A stretch of DNA of 64,000 bases, from positions 22,480,470 to 22,544,469 of the forward strand of contig CM076650.1 in assembly GCA_038496675.1 (NCBI GenBank), written 5' to 3'. Numbering within the stretch: position 1 is the stretch's first letter; the number at the start of each line of letters is the position of its first letter. Position numbers and translations under genes: made by a program. Below the pieces are notes generated by a model, which worked only from the letters and a program-made list of their open reading frames with translations, was not told where the DNA came from and made no database searches. This document shows positions 25,085 to 38,400 of the stretch, one piece after another. The stretch is from Rachycentron canadum. Lineage: Eukaryota; Chordata; Actinopteri; Carangiformes; Rachycentridae.

Positions 25085-25445
25085 AGAGCTGTGTTTTGAG
25101 GTGAGATTTGTAGGGAGGAAGAGAGTCAATATTACAGAAGTCTTGTGGAAGGGAGTTCCAGAGATGGGGGCAACACGACTGAAGGCTCTAAACCTCACAG
25201 TGGTCAGACGGGAAGGAGGTACAGTGAGATTAATGGAGGAGGGTGATCTAAGAGTACAGCCAGGTGTGCAAATGCAAAGTAGATCAGAGGGATACAGATG
25301 TACGAGGTTGTGAGGAGACTTGAATTTGAGAGGCAGAATCTTAAAATCAATAGGATGTTTAACACGGAGCCAGCGCAGCTGCTGGAGGACAGGAGTAATA
25401 TGTTCTACTGAAGGGTTTCTGGTAATGATGCAGGCTGCTGCATTT
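25085..25445 (-). mobile_element. L2/Rex-like LINE remnant (3' end of ORF2)
   Basis: Minus-strand frame with NAAACIITRNP, EHITPVLQQLRWLRVKHPID, FKILPLKFKSPHNLVHLYPS, DLL and LRSPSSINLTVPPSR. This matches the C-terminal reverse-transcriptase tail of teleost non-LTR retrotransposons (HITPVL-x-LHWLPV pattern followed by LRS). Degenerate and 5' truncated; no reverse-transcriptase core remains. Confidence 0.75.
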
Positions 25446-25751
25446 GGTGTCTCTATCAGTAGTGGCTTGATCCTGTGGCTTTCATGCATTAATCTTTCAG
25501 ATTAGTACATCCTTATATCAATATTATCCAATGCAGACTAATACAAAATGCATGTTCTCCTGCAACTTTTGCATTGGATTGCTTTGCAAAGTCCGACCTC
25601 CAAAATGATGACAGAGTTAAGATGTTCATGAAATCTAACCCAATTTGTATGTGTCTAATGTTATTTTCTGTTCAATGTATTGACATTCAGCAATAATCTT
25701 TTTTATTAATTAAGTGTAAAAAGTCCAATCAGTTAAGTCTATCTCCTTGTA

Positions 25752-25955
25752 GGCAAGGCAAGGCAATTTTATTTGTATAGCCCATTTTTACAAACAGTTT
25801 GTCTCAAAGGGCTTTACATAGCATCATAACAACATCCTCTGCCCTTAGACCCTCACATCGACTGAGGAAAAACTCAAAGCCACCACATGGTGAGCAACAG
25901 AGGAGGGATCCCTCACCCAGGACGGGCAGACGTGCAATAGATGTTGTATATATGT
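25752..25955 (+). repeat. Common teleost dispersed repeat (GGCAAGGCAATTTTATTTGT type)
   Basis: Starts GGCAAGGCAAGGCAATTTTA, then TCTCAAAGGGCTTTACA, GAGGAAAAACTC and GGACGGGCAGACGTGCAATA. I know this word order from many fish genomes; no coding capacity. Confidence 0.65.
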
Positions 25956-26959
25956 ACATGCCTTCTAAGTCACAAGCCCTGTTTCCTGCCACCGCTAAAC
26001 TCCACCAGCTCATTTTCATCTTCATCAAATCACAACCTGACACGTTATAGCCAAACACTTGTAAGCTGTAAAGCGTTCTCGCTCTCTCTCTGCTGTCATT
26101 CATCATTTCTGCACCACCACCATCTTTTGTGACCCAGCTCCACCCCATCCCCCCCTCACCTGTGGACGCCTGACCATCTCTAATCAAACAGTCTGATCAC
26201 AAGTTTCCCTCTTTTTCTGATTTCAGAGTCTCCAGTCCACATTCATTGTTGAAATGTGATGTTCAAATTATATAATGCAATGAAGTGCTGTTCATTTATT
26301 TATTGCTATTTACCAACATACCTGGTGGCATTTATAAAATTGCATAAGACGTGACAACAGGAGCAACCTTGTTCTTGAACGAAGGATAATCAGCTTAATG
26401 CACAAACATACAGGTAGAAGCACAAACACACACTCGCACACATACACAAGACACCTACACAGACACATCTGTTCATTTGTCTGATTACAGAAAGCAATAA
26501 TTTGATTGACTCTGCTCACAAAAGCCTACACCTCTATAGCTCCCTAATGTGAGTGTACTGCTGGTACACCTGAGTGTGCAGTAGACCTACATAAGGATGA
26601 TTAAGTCAGCAGCAGAAACCATATTTTACACTGGAGCCAGAAGTGAACATAGACAGAAAAAAACACACACACATTCATGCTTTCATGATTTTATGCTGGT
26701 TTTGCTAAAAGTAATTTCCCCAGGGAAAGTAAAATGTCATATGGCCTGGTATACAAGGCCTAAAAATGGGTTGGCTCATGCTGAGTGTAATTGCAACGAA
26801 TCAAATTAAGGACACAATTTCTAAAACCCTAAACTCACTAGAATAAAGGACATGATGGAAAACATCAGGTGAGGAAAATGCTTTTTAGCTTCCATGCCAA
26901 GAGTGAGAGGAAAGGTTTGACACGTTCTCCTATTAAACCACAACTTCTCATTTTTAATT

Positions 26960-27590
26960 TCAATTTTCAAGGTGCTGGTACCCCCTGACAGAGCCAGGCT
27001 AACTAGCTAATTTACTAACTGTATATAACTTTTTATTTCATTTCCAGACTCTTGACAGGAAAATTAATAAGCATATTTATGTTTCCCAAAAAGCTAAATA
27101 CAACCCTAACTTGTCCTTATAGACATGCAGTCACAATACACATAATATCAATGAGTACAAGTCATGATACATTGTTAAAGGGACAATTGGCAAGTTTGCC
27201 ACTGAACGTGGTTTCTTTCCGGGAGCGGGTGGTGTTAAACTTCGCTTGACTGGAGCTTCAGCTACCAATGCATTTAGGAGACAATAGGGTATGATTCACC
27301 CCCCGAGCAGCGCTACACCTTCAGGCAGGTTGGAGGCTATAGTGAGTCAATACCAGAAAGTGATGAGACAAGCCTGGGCTAGCTGGTTAGCATGTTGCCT
27401 TTTAGTAGAAGCAAAGTCAAACAGATAGAGACAGATTGTGGTGCTCAGAGGAATGACACTTGAACTAACGATGTTTCTTGTAGATAAAGAGCTGTCAATG
27501 CTAAAACTGGCTACATATCAATAGCAACACTCACAAGCAGCTCTTTTAAGGTTGATTTTTCTGTTTTTTTTTTTTTTTCATCTAGACCAA
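26960..27590 (+). repeat. Dispersed repeat family A, copy 1
   Basis: Words CCCCTGACAGAGCCAGGCTA, GAGCAGCGCTACACCTTCAG, GTGAGTCAATACC and GGGCTAGCTGGTTAGCATG also occur, in reverse orientation, at 29215-29590. No ORF; probably a non-autonomous element. Confidence 0.6.
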
Positions 27591-27693
27591 CACAAAAGGA
27601 AGATTCTGCTATTGGAATAAATTAGCAGCATTTTGCATACAACGCTCATTAGTATGAAGGGTTGATTCTGTGGTCTATAATAGTATTCACATG

Positions 27694-27725
<32 letters not shown>
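27694..27725. repeat. (CA)n microsatellite
   Basis: CA run preceded by GCGCGC. Confidence 0.95.
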
Positions 27726-29214
27726 GTCAGGAAAATCACTGAGTGCCACAGGTCTCTGTGAGAAGGGATTGGAAGTCAGGGATTGTAAACTGATGGGTAT
27801 AAATGTGAAATAAATGTGGCAGCTCACCAGGCAGCACGTTGACTGTTACAGCTTGTGATAGCGAGGGAAGGAGTATCTGACACTCATACGTACTTGAGCC
27901 ACGGGCAAGAGGAATACTTAAACATGCTCAAAACCTCTGTTAGTACATCATAAGAGCTGTCTAAGAGCATCGCACTCATTACCGTCGGCAGAGCTGCATA
28001 TCTTTTATTCATCGCTGCAGCGGCAGAAGGGAAAGAGGAGTATAATTAGAGCCCGAATGTACTGTCAACAGTGGGGATGTTTTTACATGGGGTGGGTATC
28101 CAAAATCAACTCAAAGGCCAAAATTAAGAGTTAGCTGCCAACAACGATGCATCAGTGCTGTGCAGATTGTGAAATATCGGAACAAATAAAACCTTTTAAA
28201 AAGTCAGTTTCCTCTGACAGAAACGTTGGGCGTTCATTTTTTGTCTTGAATGTATTTCTCAGCGCAGTGTTTCCGTGCTGGTGTCCCTTTTGGTCATCTC
28301 CAGCCAACAGGATGGACACAGACGCACACACATACAAACTAGCTGACGCACAGGGCGATCAAATATTGTGTGCTGCTGAAAGCGGGTTATCCAGTGGGAC
28401 AAGCTGACTAAGCCATCATGCTTAGCAGGCGATATCTAGAGGAGCCACAAAGACACAGTGAAAACCCAGAAAGTTTAATACTGCAGGGAAAAACTTTACC
28501 TTGGCTGCTTCACTCTCAGCCAGTTTTCAGTGTGGACTGATACACAGCACCTCTCTCATCCAGAGGTATTGATTCTGACTCTATCAGCTATTTCACCTTC
28601 TTCAGCGGGAATGCTGTAGTTCAACACAGGTAACAACTGTGCAACACACACACGTGTAGGCACAAAAACGCTGGTATCTGGCACACAGCCCGTCCCATGT
28701 TCTAAGCTATCTGGGCGTGTAGCGTGAAAAAGGACAGATAATTGGGTTTCTCACCAGCGTATTTTTAGTTCCCATTTCTCCACAAGCAATTTACAAACGA
28801 CTGAAAAGAGACAGGGGGAGTCTAAGTGCAGAAATAGAGAGAGGGGAATAACAGAAATATATGGAAGAAGGGAAGAAGAGCAATGGTGGCTAATAAAAGG
28901 AGGAGAGAGAGCCATAGAAGTAAAGGGCCACAGAGATAGGTTAGGAGCGTGTCCAGGTTTGGTGGAGTGTATGTGGAGGAGTGGTAATGTTTCTGCCCTC
29001 AGGCACCAGTCAGGGTAGATGGAGCAGAACGAGCCCCCTGGACGACTGCCGGGCTGCCTGACAGACCCTGCTTATTCAGAATAACCTGAAGAAACTTTAG
29101 CAAAGCAGCGAGCCAGATTTTCCACCATGAGGCAGACCTGGCAAGTGTTACAGGGCATAAGAACATAAATCTACTGGTTGTTGTGTGGTTTGAGGCATTA
29201 GCTCATTTTCAATA

Positions 29215-29590
29215 AGTGAAGTGAGAAAACTGTCAACAGTCCTTTTGTGGTGGTCCAGATGAAAAAAAAAAAACATTGTTAGTTCAACATCAAACTTCAT
29301 TCCTCTGAACACCAAGAGCTGTCTCCAGCAGTGGAAAGCAACACCAACTCTTGGCTCCATCTCGTCTTTTCTTCTACTGAAGTTAGCATGCTAGCCAGCT
29401 AGCCCTAGCCTGTCTCATGACTTCCCGGTATTGACTCACTGTAGCCTCCATTCTGCCCTGAAGGTGTAGCGCTGCTCAGAGGTTGTATCGTAACCTATTA
29501 ACTTGTCCACCTTGTCAGGGGACAGCTAGCTAGCCTGACCCTGTCAGGGGGCAAAAAAGTCCACCTACCAGCCCCTCAAAGGCTGAGTAA
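29215..29590 (-). repeat. Dispersed repeat family A, copy 2
   Basis: Reverse-complement relative of 26960-27590, including CTGAAGGTGTAGCGCTGCTC, GTATTGACTCACTGTAGCC and a poly-A tract beside ACATTGTTAGTTCAA. Confidence 0.6.
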
Positions 29591-31308
29591 TTACCATATT
29601 ATAGCTGATTTCTTAAAACCATACAAAAAAATATCAAATTGTGGTTTTACAGGAAATTGTCTCAAAGATTTCTTCTCAGTCTTAGCATAAAAATGTTTTT
29701 TCTTAAATTTTTATAATTGCAATAATGTGGTTCAGGTCTGAGTCTGCTCACTACACTGAGGTGTTCTCACCAGGGAATTTCAATATTAGATTATTTATTG
29801 TCATGACCCTTCAGGTAACATTTTACTCCCACCAGACGCTTTCATTTTCACAGAACTAATTGTTTTCATTTTTAGATTTTGAAAACATTTTGAGAAAATT
29901 CATGACATCATGCTGCTACCCGCCGTTAGCATTATCATGTGTGTTGGACAAAAACTGCTGATCTGAAAAGCTGGGTCCACTTAAATTATCACTGCTTTGG
30001 GGCAGCTTAGGCCAGCTCTGCCAGCAGAGGTGGGATGAGGTGAGGGCGCGGGTGAGTGGTGGCTGGTGGAGGGTGGCACAGAGATGAGGGATAGAAAGAG
30101 ATGAGTTACACAGCACTGTCCTGGAAAAGTGCTCTACAGTCACAGCAGGAAAACAAGTGAAAGCAGTGACTCATCTCGTTGTGGCGGTTAAGTTTTAAAC
30201 AGCTAAGTACAATAAAAACTCATTCATGTCACATAAATATTATACCACAATAATACATGATTAACAAGCATTAAAATTACATGTAGCCAACATAAATCAT
30301 TGACAAATGTTTTGTCTGGGAGAATAGGTAGGCTATCAATATAATGAATACAGATTCTAAATTATCACGGTTATACATCACCTATTATCTCTTACTTTTA
30401 GCTAGCGATTCACTGATAATACAGGACATCTCACTGAATACTTGTTTATCTGTTACCTGTAGCAGTTTTAACCAATTATGCTTTACTTCTAACTAATAAT
30501 TTGAACTAAACTAGCTGAAAATGAATTATTTCTAACTATTCAATAGAGTGCCTCTAGGTAGCATCTTGACAACCATTTAAACTGGCTATGTATTTAGCTT
30601 TTTCTTTTAGCTAATAGTTCAGATTTCTCTCCTCATTTATTACTTAACCCCAACCTGTGTTACAGCTCACAGTAACACATATAGTAAATGGATATGCATA
30701 TATGTTTTGATGAAGTCCTAATTTTTAATTGTTTATTTTATTTACAGTCATTATACAGACTCACTTGTGACTGCAGAAGTAGATCCTTGGCACTGTGCCA
30801 CCATAATTTACAAATATGTCATGAAATAATTACAAAATAAATTGTTTGTGAACTTTGATTTGTTTGTGAATGAGAGTCTTGGCGTGTTCCGCATTAAAGC
30901 AACACAGAATTGCAGGCAAGCAACTACAAGCAGGATTCTTCTTTTATGAATTGAGTGAACGTGTGCTCTTTTATAAAATATGTAGTTTAATATATTTAGA
31001 TTTTGTAACAATATGTGCCAAGAGCTGTCTATGTATTTAAAGTATAATAATGTTTGTTTACATGGGTAAAATACTCCACACAAATTCAAAGGTTCCTCAT
31101 GTTTGCAGTTATATCATTGTGGTAATGTGTTCCTGATGCGTTAGCTAAGTTGCGCACAACAACATATTATTACACATTATGATACCACATTGTGACAGCT
31201 GGCCTGATCTGTCCTCCTCTGCCTTTCCCCAGACACACCAGCATCACATCTGTCACCTTTATGCTCCAGTCAACCTCATATTGATAGGGCAGGACATGTG
31301 ATAAATAT

Positions 31309-31316
31309 CACACACA

Positions 31317-31365
<49 letters not shown>

Positions 31366-31366
31366 N

Positions 31367-31423
<57 letters not shown>
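31309..31423. repeat. (CA)n microsatellite with assembly N
   Basis: Over 110 bp of CA with an N at 31366, so the true length is unknown. Confidence 0.97.
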
Positions 31424-31425
<2 letters not shown>

Positions 31426-31965
31426 GGGGTCACAGTAAATATGCATTGTGTCAATAGCTGTCCACCACACAAGAGCCATATAGTATTTTTGCAGATGTGC
31501 TGACTTGAGGAATCAGTGCTTCACTTTTGCTGAGATAAAGGATTTGGGTCAGTTAAATCTTATCTTAGTCTATTATATGTGTGTGGTCATTCATGCAAAG
31601 GTACATAAAAAGTAACAGTGTGCTCTGTCTTCACAGACTGCTGACAGTTGGAAGGTGATGTTACTTTCACCTGATATTACCTTTCTGTTGGCAGATGGAG
31701 TTCACAAATTGGGGCATATGCACTCCCAGATAGACACACACACACACACACTCACTCACTCTCACCCTCAGTGGAACAAAAGCGCATTAGTGCTGTCAAA
31801 CACATTTCCTATTTTGTGGAGCTGAGGAAGGACACACAGACACACAACAACCAGAATGTCCATTAACAAGATGTGACCCTGCATGTGGATTCAACCTTTT
31901 TCTACTTCACATGGATCCACTGACCAGAGCTAAGGCTTAAAAAGGGTTTTAACTCAAGTCTAAGG

Positions 31966-31966
<1 letters not shown>

Positions 31967-32000
<34 letters not shown>

Positions 32001-32028
32001 TGTGGGTGGGTGGATGTGCGTGTGTGTG
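31967..32028. repeat. (TG)n microsatellite
   Basis: TG run with GGTG interruptions. Confidence 0.9.
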
Positions 32029-33088
32029 TTTGCACTCACAAAAAAAAAATTGCCACTAGTTAATTTTATCTCATCAATGTCACAGATGAACAGAACAGTC
32101 AAATTTTACACAAGATAAAGTGCTTTGTCAGAGCAGCTTTTACACACACAAGACCACTCGCACACACAGAACACACACAACTGTTTCAATGTTTTCCCTC
32201 TGAGCTGTTTGATCAAATGTTCAAAATGTATTTCAGGTCATAAAGCACATGCCACAGATGTCACATTAGTGTCATTGTGTTTGAAGAGTATAAAAATACT
32301 GACGTCGCTTTCTACTGACTCTCTCTGCCCGATCCACATACTGAACACCTTTTATCCCACACTGACAGGACTCAGCGTCAGTGTTTGCAGAGTGTCAGTT
32401 ATCTCATCCACTAAAGCCATAAACTGCTTTCTCTTCCACTAACAGTTCCTCCATCCTCTCTCCAACTGTGAGAGAGGTTCAACTGTGTTTCCTCTCAGAT
32501 CTCCTGCTGACAGTTTTCAGCTCAGACAGAGTAAGTCTGGACACACAGCTGAAGCACATCCTATACAAACTCAGCCTCAGGTATGATATGAAGACAGGGT
32601 TTATGTTTGGGTCAGAGCTTGTGAAATGTGAACTTGGCATAGTCTTGTAGGAGTAGATATGTGGTGTGAATGAAATTTGTGCACAAATTATGTATGCGTT
32701 CACTGTTTGGGTGAGGTTACTAGTTCATCCCAAAGCTTTCTACCTGATCTGAATGGCAGAGTATAGTTTAAATGTGGTGATAATGGCGTTATTGAAGACA
32801 CCCATAGTGTTGCACTAAGTCAGTCACACAAAAAGGGCTGTAAAGAATGAAAAAAAGAAGCCAATTATTTTCTCAATGCCTTATTCTGAATGTTAGCTCC
32901 AATAGAAATGTCACAGCCAACATGCACAACACCAGGACCCTGAGACCAAAGCAGTTGAATCAAGTCATTTTATTATTAAACATGTGCTTCTTACTCGGAT
33001 AAGTCTGCTGTGAAAACGGCAAAGAAAAAAAAAACAGTGAACAGATGAAGAAGGGAAAATCAATGGCCAAACATAAAATTTACAGATT

Positions 33089-33094
33089 TTTATT
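33089..33094 (-). promoter_or_regulatory. Candidate nAChR beta-class poly(A) signal
   Basis: AATAAA on the minus strand about 2.2 kb past the stop codon; a further AATAAA lies near 32970. Would imply a long 3' UTR. Confidence 0.25.
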
Positions 33095-35314
33095 CAATAT
33101 AGTTATAGAGTACAGTCAACGAGATGTCCATTATTAACCTGTAGCCCAATGATGCTACAGTTCACTTTCTATCTCAGTAAATCATTGGTCAGGAAACAGT
33201 TTAAGGCAGTTGTAAAAGTGAGGGTTGTCAGAGAGGTATCACACTACTGTACATGAGGGCAGAACCTTCCTTCCAAATAGTGTTGGAAATAAAAAAAAAT
33301 AAAAAAAAGTCTCTGTGGGTATGTATAAATAAGTATCTGCTAAGGAATCAATTTGTCTCAGATGTTTTGAATCTTATCCGTCTTTTCTTTCACCTCCATT
33401 TTGTCATTTTCCCATTGTTGCAGTTTTCTTTAAGCAGTCTTCAGAGAAAATAAGAGAATAACCAATCCAGCGAGAGAAAGACAGAAAGAGAAAGCGAGAG
33501 AAGAATACACATTCTTCAAAACGAGACAACGCATTAACAGTTACAACACGCTGCTTGGGAGATGGATGGTGGAGATGAGGCACAAAGCTCTGAAGCAGAA
33601 CCAGAAAAAGAGCTGAGATGAGAGAGACTGTGCATTAATATTTTTATGAAGAGAAAAGGTGGGTAAGACAAAGAATCCCACTTTGTTATGATGGAGCTTG
33701 GTTTGGGGGTGCAGAGAAAGAGAAAACGTCCTTTGTACTGTACCAACATGAACAACTGCTATAAGTCCTATAAAGTCTTATTTTTACATTAATGTTACTG
33801 CAGGGGAGAGCAGGCCTCATGCTCTTACAGGATAATAAATTACCAGTATTTTTCATCACTGTTGTGGTTTATGGTTTGTTCTGTACAGTGTGAGAGTTAA
33901 ACACTGGGGAAATACGCTGCAACAAGTATGATGTGTCAAAATCTGTGCACAGACCTTATGTTTTCTTGATGATAACGTCATCTTGATCATCTAGACGTTA
34001 AGGGTTTAAAAAGTAGATGAAGATTGTCGTACCTGTGATGATGGTGGAGCTTTGATGGATGAATAGACCCGCAAAAATAAAAACCATGCAGTCAAAACAA
34101 AAGCAAAAGAAAAGTGGTCCAGTATGTTTTTTGTTTGAGGTCCATTGAGAAGGTTGGTTGTGTCCAACCAGCAGAGTCAGATTAGGGCCAGACCTAGTGA
34201 AGGTTATCAGTTAAAGTCACTATGAAAGATGGGGTTACACGCCACAGAAGTCCTAAAAATCTCCATACCTATCGAGAGAAAAACACAGTGTGAATATGAA
34301 TGAAGACATACCTTGTCTATTCTGTCATATGAATACCATAGTTGTTATTTTCATACCCACCACAATTAAAGTAGGTGACCTAATCATGTGGTTTTACAGT
34401 GGATATGTCCAGGAAAGTCAAGTTTTATCTTTCAGAAGTCGCTTTGCATGAACAGAACTGACCATTGTAAGATTTTAATTGTGAAGCAAATGCAGCTTTG
34501 TGTGCTTTTGGGCACAAATGTTTGTGAGTACTAACTTAGTTGAGGTGCAGGCAGCAGGTGCTTACTGCAGTTTATCCCTAACTCCTACAAACAAACTACA
34601 AAGGTGCTCAAATGCATCCCCGGCTTTATGGTCTATTTTCCTCTAAATGGGATCATTTCAAAACTGAACATCATGTTGTATTGAACAAGACCTGAAACTA
34701 GAGACTGAGACCATAAACTCATTAGGAAAATGTTTACTGAGCTAATAAATCAAATGAAAAGTAGGGACATTTTCACATAGACTTCAACTTGGCTTAACTT
34801 TACAGCCCCAGAACCTATATCCACTTTTGTATAGAGACTACAGTTTGAGGACACTCACTATTGCCTATATGTAGTGAATGTATGAATTGTGTAAATTGTA
34901 TTATTTTACCCAATGCTTTATGAAAAGTATTGTACGACCAATGGTCACTTACCAAGCAATATATACCATAATGCATTGCACTTGATTTGAGTCTGTAAAA
35001 ATGTTTTTTAATTTTACTGATCACTGTGAAATCCTCTACATAAAGCTTGTGAGTGACTCATGATTGGATGATGCAGTGATCCAGTGAGCTGATCCAGTGA
35101 GTGGTGAATGATCCAGCCAGTCATGAGTTGTCACAAGGAAAACTACGCAATTCTACTGATGAAAAACGTTGCCGTACAAAATGTAAAGTGTGCTTTAGGT
35201 CAATCCATTTGCTACATGTAAAGCATCATTAACTAAGTGTTAAGTTTGCGTTAAGTCTTTGTTAAACAATAAGGTGTGTTGTGATGTATGTAACTGTGTG
35301 CTTTAGTGTGTTAC

Positions 35315-35464
35315 TCACTCAGTGTCATCAGCAGTGGGTGTGTTGTAGCTCTGAAACAGCGGCTGCATGAAGAGCCCCAGTGTCCCCACCACACACACCA
35401 GGATGAAGATCCACAGGAACAGACGGTCTATCACCATGGCGACGTACTTCCAGTCCTCTATGAT
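35315..35464 (-). CDS. nAChR beta-class coding exon 7 (M4 and C-terminus)
   Basis: 150 bp: IIEDWKYVAMVIDRLFLWIF, M4, LFMQPLFQSYNTPTADDTE and TGA. Acceptor GCTGCAG. Confidence 0.93.
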   Translation of the reverse strand: MIEDWKYVAMVIDRLFLWIFILVCVVGTLGLFMQPLFQSYNTPTADDTE

Positions 35465-38400
35465 CTGCAGCCAAACCAACAAGTTTAACTATTTCAGGTT
35501 GTTAACACTATAACAGTGTGTGTGTGTGTGTGTGTGTGTCAGGGAAACACTGTGTTTTACCTCTGGCTAAAACAGTAGACACAGGGAAAGGTTTCATTAA
35601 CTGTAGTTTATTAACTGCTGCTGTGGCACTGAAGCTTCCAGGACACCAAACGTGTATCAAGTTATATTTTTAACTGCACTGCAGCTGCTTGATACTTGAA
35701 GAGAGGCGGCTCCACGCAAAACCTGCCATGAGCAATTACAGCTGCAAAACCCACTTGTAATATTTATTAAGTGTGGGAGTTTTGTGGAAGTTTAGAAGCT
35801 CAGTGCCACAAAATCTGGGGTTATGGTTGGTGCTTTGTTCAGTCAGTTTGTGTGTTAATATGTGTGGTAAGGGTGGTTTTCTGAGGGTATCTGATGTTTT
35901 CAGGACAAGGGAGATGACTGACAATTTGGAATAATGCCACAGGGGAACAAAAGCAAATACCAAATGATTTAAGACGTAGCATGTTCCATGTCTCATCTTG
36001 CCCTGATAACCTCTTCCTTTCCTCTAATCTTCTCATTCTCCCCTGTTGTCATCGTCCATCTCCATAATCTGCTTTTGTGTTTCTTATTTTCTCTCATTCC
36101 ATTGAATCATATATTCCTTCTTTCCTATTTTTTTCCTATTTCTTGATACTATCTGTTCCTGCTTATCACAGATTTTTTTTTTTTTTTTATCGCGCTCTAT
36201 TTTCTCACCCCTTCATCATCGTCTTCTGTCTTCATGTGTTCAGCGATGTATTTCACTCCATTCACTGCCTCCTCTAGATCTTCATCATACTGAACAGCCA
36301 ATGGCCTCCGGAAGTCTGAAAACCCACCACCCCCATCTGGGATGTCCCCCACCTTCCAGCAAAACTTGTGGGCCAAGTCCTCGTTCACATAAAAAGAGTC
36401 ACTGTCTGTTCGGATTCCGCCGAGCCTGATGTTGGAGTACTGCCTCTTCTCTGGGAAACTCTGGGGGTTGTTTTTTCCGATGGTACCCTGGTTTGCATAC
36501 TTCCGGCGGAGTTTATCGCGGACGTTGGAAGAACCTGGACGCCGCATGAGGAGGAAGGTGGGCAGTCGGACTAAGAAAAGACGTTTGACCCAGTCGGGCA
36601 TGTGGTGGGTGGATGGGGAGCGGTGGTGCACATTGAGGACGCAGACCGTGCTTACAATGGAGAAAGTGACCAGCACCATGGTGAACATCAGGTATTTACC
36701 TAAGAGAGAATGGCAGAAATAATATATATCTGTGACTGACTGACTGAGTGATCATATTTCCATCAAGTGGCCAAATTCCATGTGATTTATCTGGTGTTTT
36801 GCAATTGGCTGTTCTGCTTTCAAAATGAATTGACACAAACAGTTACTATTAAGGGGATATTTGCACCAAGCAGTGTTGCCAACTTAGTACATTGGTTGTT
36901 GAAAAGCCTAGAGAAAAAAAAAAGATTTTTTAAACAAACTGTGGCTATTTAGAAAAGAGCTGTTAGTAATGCCCTCTTTTCCATCTACTTTGTTCAGTGA
37001 GTGGTAGAGAGGTGGCACAGCAGGTTGTTTCTTAGAAGGACGATATGTAAAGACAAATAAGAAAGATATTCTGTTGCTTCTAACTTTATCTCAGAGGGAT
37101 TATTTCACTATTTTTTGTAAATTTAGCTGTATTAAAGTACATGGTCCAGCTAAACTAGGTTTGACATAGCCTTGTTTTTCTGTGTGTGATATTTGTTGAG
37201 TGACATTGTGGTCAATGACAGGTTCACCATGACTTATTTTTAGTTTAAAGTTAAGTCCTTACTACTGAATTAATTTATAAAAAAAAACAGTAATAATCTA
37301 TTATTACTATAATTTATTCCAGAAGTATCACATCTCTGTTTTTCTTTGCTCTACAGAGGTGCACAAAGACAAACGTAATTGTGACTGACCAATGAGTGGC
37401 ACTGCCAGAGAGGTGGGTGGTACTATCTTTGATATCAGCAGCAGGAACACAGTGAGGGCCAGCAGCACCGAGATGCACAGCGTCATCTTCTCCCCACAGT
37501 CTGACGGCAGGTAGAAAACCAGGATAGCCAGCGATGTGATCAGCACACACGGGATGATCAGGTTAATGGTGTAAAAAAGCGGTTTCCTCTTGATCACAAA
37601 ATCGTAGGTGATATCCAGGTAGGTGATATCATTGGGGTCTTCATTTTTGCGCGCCGGGAGCGAGACAATGTCCCACTCTCCACTGGGCGTGAAGTCATCC
37701 CGACTGGCAAAGTCACTGGTGAGGATCAGGTCCACCTCTGTGTGGTCATAGGTCCAGGAGCGAAACTTGAGAGTGCAGTTCTGCTGGTCGAAGGGGAAGT
37801 TTTGCACTTCGATGGCACAGGCCGACTTGTAGATTGCCGGGGGGAGCCAAAAAATGTCCCCTGTGTTGGAGACTACAGCGTTGCAATAGAAGGAAACCTC
37901 ATAGACACCATCGGCACTGTGACAGGTTTGGAGAAGATGTGAGATTAAGAGAGCATTTAATCATATGTAATATACTCACATTTATTAGCTTTCCTGTTCA
38001 GAAGAGGATTGATACCACTCATATGTTTTTGCTAATCCTACAGCTACAATCAGACAATAGATTAGCTACACATTTGTCATACCATGCTAATCACTGAGCT
38101 TTAGAGTTGCTACTAGGTGGATTTAGTTACCTTAAAACAGAGCCAGGGTACCTGTCTCCCACTGCTTCCAGTCTTTGTGCTAAACTAAGATAAGATAAAC
38201 TAAGATAAACTCATCTCCTGGCTCCAGATAAATATAGAACAGACAGACATGAGAATGGCATCTATCTTCTCTTCAAACTCTCAGCAAGAGTGTGAATAAG
38301 CATACTTCCCAAAATGTCAAACTGCTCCTTAAAATATGAAATATCTGAGCTCTGAAGACCCTTTTCACCTTTACTGCAGACAATAATCAGACAAACCAAG

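Larger units (their letters stand above)
22692..35314. other. Intergenic region between the nAChR genes
   Basis: About 12.6 kb with one LINE remnant, two family A repeats, one other teleost repeat and several microsatellites. No convincing exon on either strand; the right-hand 2 kb is probably 3' UTR of the beta gene. Confidence 0.7.
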
